From an uncultured Pirellulaceae bacterium (GTDB lineage Bacteria; Planctomycetota; Planctomycetia; Pirellulales; Pirellulaceae), in NCBI GenBank assembly GCA_938082855.1, contig CALKCC010000138.1:1-33061 (forward strand): a stretch of DNA of 33,061 nucleotides. Reading direction: 5' to 3'. The first letter of the stretch is position 1. The number at the start of each line of letters is the position of its first letter. Shown piece by piece: positions 26,815-33,061 of the stretch. The notes below the pieces were generated by a model that saw nothing but the letters and a program-made list of their open reading frames with translations, had not been told where the DNA came from and searched no databases. Position numbers and translations under genes: made by a program.

Positions 26815-29031
26815 TTATGCATCACCCTGAGCAGCCTGGGCTGTCACAATGGAGCTGGCTTGATTCCCGGCGATCCCGGTACTCTTGGCCATTCCTAACA
26901 GACCTTGCAGCTCATTTCGGATCGAGTCCGTTCGAGCCAGACCAATCATCTTGGCAATCAGAGCGGCGATCGAAAGATCTTTCACATCGTCCGTGCTGAG
27001 ATTGAACTGATCAACCATGCCAAGAATTCGAGCCTGGAAGTACTCAGGATCTCCGTTAAAGAACGTGTCTTTAACATCGCTGACTACTTCACTGTTATTT
27101 ACAAATCGATCGACAACCTTACCGCCCTTCACAGCGTTGACCACCTGGTCGAAGAAGGTTGATTCACCGCCGACGATATCGATGCGAGCACTCTTCAGAG
27201 CTTCACCCATAATGTTCGACTGAGCTTCTGCGATTTGACGTTGAGCATCGATCGCAGCGATTTCGATTTCTTTATCTTTATTAAGCTGGAGTTTATATTC
27301 TTCGTGTTCTTTACCCACATCGTCGAAGAGCTTCATCGCATTCGCTTTCTCTTCGATACCTTGAGCTTCTGAACTATATTTCAGCTTCATGACTTCTGCT
27401 TCGGCTGTACCTTCTTTCGAGATACCTTCTGCCTTGGCGACCATTCCGGTTGCTTCCGCTTCGGCGTGACGTTGAACAACCACTGCTTCTGCAGTTCCTT
27501 GTTTCTCGGTCGCGACAGCTTTCGCTTCCTGGCCTTTGGCTTCCGCTTCGGCTTTACGCTGGATCACAGCAGCTTCTGCATAACCATCTTTTTCTTTCGC
27601 ATCTGCCTTCGCCGCAATGACGTTTGCTTCTGCTAACCCACTGGCTGCTTCGTCAGCGGTTTTCGCTTCCGCTAACATCTTGGTAGCCTGAGTTTCCTTT
27701 TCCGCTCGCTGACGGTGAGCTTCTGCTTCGATCACGATTTGTTCGGCGTGACGTTCGGCAGCTTGTTTCTCAGCATCGGCTGCTTTGACTTCTTTCACCA
27801 AGGATTCTTCTGCTGTCATTTCAGCTTTGGTGACGGTAACTCGTTTGAGTCGGTCGGCAGTCGCGAATTGTTCGGTATCTTTGATACGTTCCTGTTCTTC
27901 GACAACTCCACGTTCAACGATCACTCGTTCACGAATGACTTCCTGGATATTTCGCTTTTCGACTTCGATCGCTTTGTCTTTATCGATGTCTGCCAAGGCA
28001 ATCACACGTTCACGGTCGGTTGCTTCCAACCCACGGTCACGTTCGACACGTTCGGTTTCAACCGCATCCGTACGTTCTTTGTTCTTACGAGCCACGATGA
28101 TCTGACGATCTTTGTTCTCTTCAGCCACCTGAAGTTCTTCTTCCGTTTGAATTCGGCGACCTTCGGCACGTAGACGTTCTTCTTCGCGAACGACAGCGGC
28201 CTGAGCCTGTTCACGCGCGGTCACTTCTTCAATTTCACGGCGTTGACGCTCTTCAGCTTCTACCTGCTGACGCTCCAGAGCCAGGATTGCTTCCCGAGCT
28301 TCCACGTCCTGCTTGGTAATCGCCTTTTCTTTTTCACGCTCAATATCATTGGCTTGAATCGCTTCACGAGCAGTCAAATCCGTAATCTTCTTAATACCTT
28401 CCGCATCAAGAATGTTCTTAGGATTCAACGCTTCAACCGGCGTTTGTTCCAGATAATCGATCGCAGTACTAACTAATTCGTATCCCTGCAAATCTTCTGC
28501 GTCACCCAGAACTTCGGTGATAGCCGCTTTGAATTGATCTCGTTCTGTATACAGATCGACGAAATCAAATTTCTTTCCGATCGTTTTTAAGGCTTCTGAA
28601 AACTGAGCGTCAAATAATTCAATCAACGCGTCTCGGCTCGAAGCTCGCTTCGCACCCAGTTTGGCAGCGACCATTTCCATATTGTCAGCAGAGATTCGCA
28701 GATAGAAAGCAACTTCAATATCCGCTCGGATATTGTCTTTACAAACCAATCCTTCAGATCCCTGACGTTTGATCTCAATCCGCTTAACGGACAGATCCAT
28801 ACGCTCGGCCTGGTGAGCCAACGGAATGACAAACATCCCGGAACCTGAAGCAGCTTTTACGCCACCCACACCGGTACGAATCACAGCCTCATCAGGGCCG
28901 ACTTTGACATAGAATTTATTAAGGGCCACCGCCAGAATCAGCAGTAAGAAAAGCCCTGCACCAATGGCGATACCGGTAATCACGATACCGTTTAAGGAAT
29001 CGCCTTGTGCGACTAGGAACTCGCTAAACAT
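26815..29031 (-). CDS. Flotillin-like SPFH-domain protein (YqiK-type)
   Basis: This 738-residue membrane-anchored protein is of the flotillin/YqiK kind. It has a membrane helix (about 14-38: IVITGIAIGAGLFLLLILAV), the SPFH/band-7 domain (about 40-230; NKFYVKVGPDEAVIRTG, RIEIKRQGSEGLVCKDNIRADIEVAFY), then a very long Glu/Ala/Lys/Arg coiled coil (about 240-600) with the AEA-type repeats expected for flotillin assembly, and a Gly/Asp-containing C-terminal end. Such proteins form large ring- or cage-like scaffolds in the cytoplasmic membrane. The ATG at 29031 has GAGGAA seven bases upstream and overlaps the end of the OB-fold gene by 8 bp (ATGTTTAG), so the pair is translationally coupled, as known for yqiJ-yqiK and the NfeD-flotillin pairs. 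Confidence 0.93.
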   Translation of the reverse strand: MFSEFLVAQGDSLNGIVITGIAIGAGLFLLLILAVALNKFYVKVGPDEAVIRTGVGGVKAASGSGMFVIPLAHQAERMDLSVKRIEIKRQGSEGLVCKDNIRADIEVAFYLRISADNMEMVAAKLGAKRASSRDALIELFDAQFSEALKTIGKKFDFVDLYTERDQFKAAITEVLGDAEDLQGYELVSTAIDYLEQTPVEALNPKNILDAEGIKKITDLTAREAIQANDIEREKEKAITKQDVEAREAILALERQQVEAEERQRREIEEVTAREQAQAAVVREEERLRAEGRRIQTEEELQVAEENKDRQIIVARKNKERTDAVETERVERDRGLEATDRERVIALADIDKDKAIEVEKRNIQEVIRERVIVERGVVEEQERIKDTEQFATADRLKRVTVTKAEMTAEESLVKEVKAADAEKQAAERHAEQIVIEAEAHRQRAEKETQATKMLAEAKTADEAASGLAEANVIAAKADAKEKDGYAEAAVIQRKAEAEAKGQEAKAVATEKQGTAEAVVVQRHAEAEATGMVAKAEGISKEGTAEAEVMKLKYSSEAQGIEEKANAMKLFDDVGKEHEEYKLQLNKDKEIEIAAIDAQRQIAEAQSNIMGEALKSARIDIVGGESTFFDQVVNAVKGGKVVDRFVNNSEVVSDVKDTFFNGDPEYFQARILGMVDQFNLSTDDVKDLSIAALIAKMIGLARTDSIRNELQGLLGMAKSTGIAGNQASSIVTAQAAQGDA

Positions 29032-29707
29032 TTTCAGTTTCCTCGTTGTTGTCCGTTGTTTCCTCGCCCGTCGAACGCGATTCCGCAACAATGTACACCT
29101 TCTGAGCGTTGTCATAGCTCACGACGGTTACCCGAGTTCCATTCGGGATTTCTTCTCCAGCCGTCCTGGCTTCACTTATCAAATCCCCCTCTTTGCGAGC
29201 GATAAAAATCTTCCCGCGAGTTGAGTGGGTTGTAATTCTTGTTGTGGCCTGGCGTCCAACAAAGGAAGCCCGGTCCAGTGTGTTTTCCTTAAACCAATTT
29301 CGCATTGGTTGAGTGACGAACTTTGTGGCAATCGCTCCGATGCCAGCCACCCAAAACACGCGAAAGGCGACAACTCCTGACGCAGCTTCCTCAGTAAGTG
29401 GCTTGTATTTATCCACCCCGATCGAGGCGAAAAAGAAACACATTGCGAAAATTGAAAACCATAACATCAATGGAATGGTTCCAATATTTAGCCATTTAAG
29501 CGGCATCAGACCAATTCCCATGAATCCGTCCATACCACCAACATCTGCATCCGTATCAAAGTCCAGATCGAAGTCAATCGCATCCAGACCCAGCCCGGTC
29601 AATACCGAGATGAGCCAGTAGGCAATCACAAACAGAACCAACCCTGTGGATACAATCAGGGGAGCACTGAATAAGTAATTTACGATTTGTGTTAACTGAT
29701 CATTCAT
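29024..29707 (-). CDS. YqiJ/NfeD-like membrane OB-fold protein
   Basis: This 227-residue membrane protein is the typical partner of a flotillin. Three membrane helices sit at about 16-38, 76-97 and 110-130. An Asp-rich loop DAIDFDLDFDTDAD (42-55) between the first two resembles YqiJ. The C-terminal soluble part (about 145-210: FVGRQATTRITT, GTRVTVVSYDNAQKVYIV) is an OB-fold as in NfeD. These small proteins bind and organise the flotillin partner. The upstream side is a 549-bp gap, so the promoter of the NfeD-flotillin-ATPase set is probably in 29708-29800; no clear -35/-10 pair was found by eye. The Asp-rich loop may bind divalent cations, but this is inference. Confidence 0.85.
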   Translation of the reverse strand: MNDQLTQIVNYLFSAPLIVSTGLVLFVIAYWLISVLTGLGLDAIDFDLDFDTDADVGGMDGFMGIGLMPLKWLNIGTIPLMLWFSIFAMCFFFASIGVDKYKPLTEEAASGVVAFRVFWVAGIGAIATKFVTQPMRNWFKENTLDRASFVGRQATTRITTHSTRGKIFIARKEGDLISEARTAGEEIPNGTRVTVVSYDNAQKVYIVAESRSTGEETTDNNEETENV

Positions 29708-30256
29708 GACTATTCGTATTAACCAATATCGGAAAAGTACATTCCAAGTATCGCCGATAGCATTAAAGCTGCATCATTACGTTCTCTCTAATGACTAGAA
29801 AAAACAGGAAACACAGCCAAGCTGTAACGGTTGTGCGGGTTATACCGGCAAGACATGATTCAGCCCGCAGGGATCTCTCCGCATCAACTACATCTAGGTA
29901 TTCGTTTGTCACAAGGTTTTATTGGGGTTAAACCAAAGGCATTTCACCGAAATTTCCGATGTCTCACCTCGTTTCATTCCCAGTGTGTAACTAAGCATCC
30001 TGTGCAATTTAAGCTTGCGCAGTTTGCCGAGCTTGAAAGGAACTCGATCCAACTACCCGGTTCAGGTAGATGGTTTCCTTGTCCAGAAAGCAGCCCAAAG
30101 GCTACTTGATACCGCCCACGAATCATGTTTCATGACATGAATTGGTCGCGGTTTAGCTTACATTCCTAACCGTTTTGTGCCTCAACAGCACAAAACTAGC
30201 TTCTTTATATATAACTCGAAATACTCCAACTTGGCCGGAGCTCAACCACGCTTAGG
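29708..30256. other. 549-bp intergenic region with palindromes, no supported gene
   Basis: The gap lies between the OB-fold gene and the PLD-like gene. It contains a perfect 9-bp hairpin (GTTTTGTGC / GCACAAAAC, 30172-30196, 7-nt loop) just after the PLD stop, a 6-bp inverted repeat TCATGT / ACATGA at 30123-30140 and no gene I trust. One open frame (29831-30109, plus strand) has no ribosome binding site or recognisable domain. The region must hold the promoter of the OB-fold-flotillin-ATPase operon; the hairpin may act at the 3' end of the PLD transcript. Confidence 0.5.
30172..30196 (-). terminator. Hairpin after the PLD-like gene
   Basis: A perfect 9-bp stem with a 7-nt loop sits about 60 bases after the stop of the PLD-like gene on the minus strand. 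No T-run follows, so this is a weak terminator or an RNA stability hairpin. Confidence 0.4.
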
Positions 30257-30940
30257 TTAATCGAGTGAATCCCACAATTTCTCGAAGTGGCCGATAAAGG
30301 GCCGAGTAATTGTCGGATCATCTGTAACAAGAAAATTCTCTTCATTATGATGGTCGGCGCTACGTGTCCAGTTGTAACTACCGGTCAAGGTTGAAGTCTT
30401 GTCAAAGATGGCGTATTTGTGATGCATATGATGAGGTGACTGGTCCACGCGAAGTGGGATCCCTAAACTATTCATCCGGTCTACATCAGAACCTGGGTCG
30501 AGTGCTTTATCGTTATCGGTAATCACCCGAATGTTAACTCCACGCACATAGGCATCCCGAATGGCCTGTGTAATTCGGTCATCTGTAATGGTGAAAACAC
30601 AAATATCCACCGTTTGTCTAGCTCTCTCGAACAGATTACAGATTACCTTTGGGCAATCATCTCCGGGGCTGAAGAAAACATGCGAGTCCTTACCATCGGC
30701 TGCGTCTTGTTTCTGAAACGACTTAACTACATCTTCCAGCCAGTCCAGAACTCCTTTGGCATCCGGGCTGATGAGTTCTTCACGAGCAATCTCAAAAGCA
30801 CGATGACGCAAAAATGCAAGTTGATGATCCGCGGAGCCGTGTTCTCGCACGATTCCGTTAAGTATCTTCTTCTCACCTCGAGATACTCGGGCGTCATCCA
30901 AAGTACGTTTCAGGAGTTCATCAATTTGTTCTGTTTTCAT
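30257..30940 (-). CDS. Single-HKD phospholipase D-like protein with TerB-like N-terminus
   Basis: This 227-residue soluble protein has two parts. The N-terminal helical part (1-80; RTLDDARVSRGEKKILNGIV) has the acidic helix-loop pattern of TerB-type tellurite-resistance domains, but only loosely. The C-terminal part (about 85-227) is a single PLD superfamily domain with HHKYAIFD giving H173, K175 and D180 (HxKxxxxD), followed by TGSYNWTRSADHHNEEN. With one HKD motif only, it would work as a dimer, like the Nuc endonuclease or mitochondrial PLD6/Zucchini; the substrate may be nucleic acid or phospholipid. No signal peptide or membrane helix is seen. It lies 65 bp after the SDF transporter gene and on the same strand as the OB-fold-flotillin-ATPase set, but 549 bp upstream of it. 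Confidence 0.8.
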   Translation of the reverse strand: MKTEQIDELLKRTLDDARVSRGEKKILNGIVREHGSADHQLAFLRHRAFEIAREELISPDAKGVLDWLEDVVKSFQKQDAADGKDSHVFFSPGDDCPKVICNLFERARQTVDICVFTITDDRITQAIRDAYVRGVNIRVITDNDKALDPGSDVDRMNSLGIPLRVDQSPHHMHHKYAIFDKTSTLTGSYNWTRSADHHNEENFLVTDDPTITRPFIGHFEKLWDSLD

Positions 30941-31005
30941 CGTGTTCTGCTCGATTCGTGTCGTTAGTATCCCAGGCGTCGATTCAATCTCAAAAGTGCT
31001 CGAGC

Positions 31006-32556
31006 CTATGACGTAGCAGGTTCGGCAGTTGATTCCACGGAAGGTGGTGGTGCACCTTCAGAGCCCGTCTCACTTTGTTGAAACTGTATATCCACTATAG
31101 CAGCCCCAATCGAATCCCCAAATGTATTGGTTGCCGTTCTAAATCGGTCTAACAACCAGTCAATCGCCAATACTGACGAAATCAACTCCACTGGAAGATT
31201 CACAGCATTTAACACAATCATCATGGTGACCAATCCGGCTTCAGGGATGCCTGCAGCTCCAATTGCCGCCAATGTCGCTGTCACCGCCACAATCAACTGG
31301 TCGGTGAATGTCAGTGGTGCCACATCAAAGCTGCCGGAAGCGACGGCGATATTTGCGATAAAAATTGCAGCCGCTGCTTCATAAAGGGCAGTACCGTCCA
31401 TGTTGATCGTTGCACCTAGCGGCAAAACGAAATTGGTTGATTTTTTGGAGACTCCGGCCTTGTTGGCGCATTCCATGGTCAATGGCAAGGTCGCTGAACT
31501 GGAGGCGGTCGAAAAGGCCGTCAGCAACGCCTCAGACATCTGCTTCATATACACATACGGATTCTTCTTTGTAACCAACCAGTAGATCAGCGAAAGAGTA
31601 ACAAAGGCATGAAATCCTAGCCCTACTAATACGGTGAGTACGAACATGCCGCTCTGCGCGATCACCTGCCCTAACTCCCCTTTGGCGTTGGCCTCTCCAA
31701 AGTTAGCTGCAATCAGGCAAAAGATTCCGATCGGAGCAATATTCATCAACAACATCACAAAGCTCATCATGGCATCATTGATTTGGCCCACCATTTCCGT
31801 AATGGCCTCCACCTTTTCGCCCATCGTTGTGAGCATCCCGGCAAAGATAATTGCAAAGACGATCAACGGCAGCAAATTCATCGTGGCCGCTGCTTCGAAC
31901 AGATTGTCGGCAAACAGCATCAAAACCAGATTCCCAAGGATCATTCCTATCCCAGGCTCTTCTTCTTCCAAGCCGGCACTCAAGCCCGGGAATATCTTGG
32001 CTAACTCTCCCTCACTAAGACCTGTTTGAACATGTAAAATCCCCAGCACTTTCTGAATATCTTTTCTGGTAACAACAACTTCACCACCATGCTCTGCAGC
32101 TTCTTCGGTCTCAAGTCCTGTGTGTCCGGTTGCGTTTTCATGATTTTCTTCCGAGGTATCTTGAGCTACAACCTGTTCCGGGGCTGCGGTGTTGCCATCA
32201 GCAGCACCGGGATTGAAAATATTGACGACGATCAATCCAATGGTCACGGCCAGAACGGTGGTCGCCAAATAGTACCCCACAGCAGTCGCACCTGGTTTTC
32301 CAAGTTTCCGCACATCACCAAGGCCTAAGATCCCGTTCATGACGGAAGCAACCACCAAAGGAACTACCATCATCATCAATGCCCGCAGGAACACTTCCCC
32401 GCCGATTCCGATACCTTCGAAAATACTGAGCGTCGTCTGTTCATTCTCAGTACCCATCACTGCCGGCAAGATCAACGCCGTGAGGATCGCGAGCACAATT
32501 GAGATGATGATATAGAGAGTTAGGTTACCGTGACCCTTTTTTCCTTCTTTAGACAT
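31006..32556 (-). CDS. SDF-family dicarboxylate/amino acid:cation symporter with an added loop
   Basis: This 516-residue protein of the sodium/proton-coupled SDF (DctA/GltP/GLT) family has the conserved serine-rich hairpin block FSTASSSATLPLT (348-360) and the NMDGT motif (385-389), which mark the transport core. Substrates would be C4-dicarboxylates or acidic amino acids; the choice cannot be made from sequence. It is about 85 residues longer than the usual 400-440. The excess is an insertion (about 116-200) between helix 3 and the next, rich in Glu, Asp and a few His (H139, H145, H156, H175). There is also an extended C-terminal tail rich in Glu/Pro. It is followed 65 bp on by the PLD-like gene. 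The ATG at 32556 is at the expected N-terminus, which starts with a short charged segment. Confidence 0.92.
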   Translation of the reverse strand: MSKEGKKGHGNLTLYIIISIVLAILTALILPAVMGTENEQTTLSIFEGIGIGGEVFLRALMMMVVPLVVASVMNGILGLGDVRKLGKPGATAVGYYLATTVLAVTIGLIVVNIFNPGAADGNTAAPEQVVAQDTSEENHENATGHTGLETEEAAEHGGEVVVTRKDIQKVLGILHVQTGLSEGELAKIFPGLSAGLEEEEPGIGMILGNLVLMLFADNLFEAAATMNLLPLIVFAIIFAGMLTTMGEKVEAITEMVGQINDAMMSFVMLLMNIAPIGIFCLIAANFGEANAKGELGQVIAQSGMFVLTVLVGLGFHAFVTLSLIYWLVTKKNPYVYMKQMSEALLTAFSTASSSATLPLTMECANKAGVSKKSTNFVLPLGATINMDGTALYEAAAAIFIANIAVASGSFDVAPLTFTDQLIVAVTATLAAIGAAGIPEAGLVTMMIVLNAVNLPVELISSVLAIDWLLDRFRTATNTFGDSIGAAIVDIQFQQSETGSEGAPPPSVESTAEPATS

Positions 32557-32678
32557 ATACCCGATTCACTCCGGAGATTTATTGCTACTTTAAAACTAAC
32601 TGACTAACTAAAAGACGCGAAACCAATGCCGAGCGAGGCGCAGTTTTTGTCAATCTGACGATAATAATCTTAGATTTA

Positions 32679-33061
32679 TTATTCTGAGTTAGCAAAGAAT
32701 TCGAGCGCCGCAGGATGAAAATCCACCGGATGCTGACTGGCTGCTGTACGAGAAAGCAAATTGAGACGTCCTGCAATGCTGCCGTTTTCACCAGGTTCAA
32801 AGATCGCAGTCAGCATTCGCTTCACCAAAGCTTCGCCTGCATTCGCATTACTAACCAGAAACGCCATCGTCGCGACCGTTGGAGTCAATTCAGCTTCCAC
32901 TTGACTCAGGCCTTTCCCTGAAATGCGATCACGATGATATCCGATCTGCGTAAGGTCGTTGATCTGCTGCGGTGTTAATCCAATCAACTCAAAGCGATTG
33001 TCATTCAATAACTCCCGCAAGACAACATTCTCGGTACGAGTCGTCACGATCCCTGCTTCGA
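32679..33061 (-). CDS. C-terminal end of a probable TAXI-type TRAP solute-binding protein (5' part outside)
   Basis: The frame is open to the right edge of the window (no stop between 33047 and 33061), so this is the last 127 or so residues of a longer gene. The visible part reads LTPTVATMAFLVSNANAGEALVKRMLTAIFE and ends HPVDFHPAALEFF, which is like the C-terminal lobe and the 'HPGA..YY' end of TAXI-family periplasmic receptors of TRAP transporters. This family feeds a fused TRAP permease; no permease gene follows in the window, and the next gene is an SDF symporter. The assignment is by pattern only; another periplasmic-binding-like family is possible. Confidence 0.5.
   Translation of the reverse strand, partial: EAGIVTTRTENVVLRELLNDNRFELIGLTPQQINDLTQIGYHRDRISGKGLSQVEAELTPTVATMAFLVSNANAGEALVKRMLTAIFEPGENGSIAGRLNLLSRTAASQHPVDFHPAALEFFANSE

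Noticed and set aside
27715-28173. 152-codon plus-strand frame (Phe/Ser-rich) inside the flotillin gene
   Set aside because: It is the mirror of the Glu/Ala/Lys-rich coiled-coil codons of the flotillin on the other strand; the Phe/Thr/Asp-rich, low-complexity product is an artefact.
29831-30109. 92-codon open frame in the gap before the OB-fold gene
   Set aside because: No ribosome binding site, not recognisable, and the region carries palindromes; a possible decayed gene at best.
1-33061. CRISPR arrays, insertion sequences, integrases, rRNA
   Set aside because: No direct-repeat array, no transposase or integrase motif and no rRNA-like stretch were seen.

Overview
The window most likely comes from a member of the Planctomycetota, order Planctomycetales (Gimesia/Rubinisphaera type). 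The main evidence is lineage-typical genes: a PVC-type membrane-bound dehydrogenase ending in a CxxCH cytochrome c domain, a PhyH-like oxygenase beside it, a short Ser/Thr kinase with an N-terminal extension, and a very large AAA+ 'DNA repair ATPase'-type protein beside a flotillin. Base composition is close to balanced by eye. Genes are long and not strongly organised, with short operons on both strands. The genus assignment is inference.

Layout: (1) 1-3991 (+) is the 3' part of a very large exported TIM-barrel/carbohydrate-active-like protein, cut by the window edge. (2) 4072-5104 (-) has a four-helix membrane protein of unknown function and tRNA-Ser(CGA). (3) 5488-6589 (+) has a small hypothetical gene with a strong terminator, then a Trm112-like/HIT pair behind an extended -10 promoter. 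(4) 6724-10933 (+) is a tight four-gene operon: methyltransferase, GT2 polyprenyl-phosphate glycosyltransferase, a second methyltransferase overlapping it by 82 bp, and a GT39/ArnT-like membrane glycosyltransferase. It probably assembles or transfers a lipid-linked sugar. (5) 10973-12106 (-) is a Ser/Thr kinase with DFN in place of DFG. (6) 12323-19150 (-) is a four-gene operon read right to left: propeller-PhoD fusion, PhyH oxygenase, PVC cytochrome c dehydrogenase, and SGNH hydrolase. It looks like an export/degradation module. (7) 19213-21350 (+) holds an EamA permease and a D-threonine aldolase/D-serine dehydratase-like PLP enzyme.

(8) 21358-30940 (-) is the most interesting part. It reads right to left: a single-HKD phospholipase D-like protein with a TerB-like N-terminus, a 549-bp gap, a YqiJ-like membrane OB-fold protein, a YqiK-like flotillin (8-bp overlap), a structured 156-bp spacer, and a 1766-residue AAA+ protein with a beta-rich N-terminus and a long coiled coil. 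I propose that the membrane pair forms a flotillin scaffold on which the giant ATPase remodels something, possibly in an envelope-stress or defence-like role. The family members are individually known, but I cannot name a characterised function for the combination.

(9) 31006-33061 (-) has an SDF-family (DctA/GltP-like) symporter with an unusual 85-residue acidic, His-containing insertion, and the C-terminal end of a probable TAXI-type TRAP solute-binding protein that runs off the right edge.

No insertion sequences, CRISPR arrays, rRNA or integrases were seen. Function calls rest on motifs read by eye, because no database search was possible.
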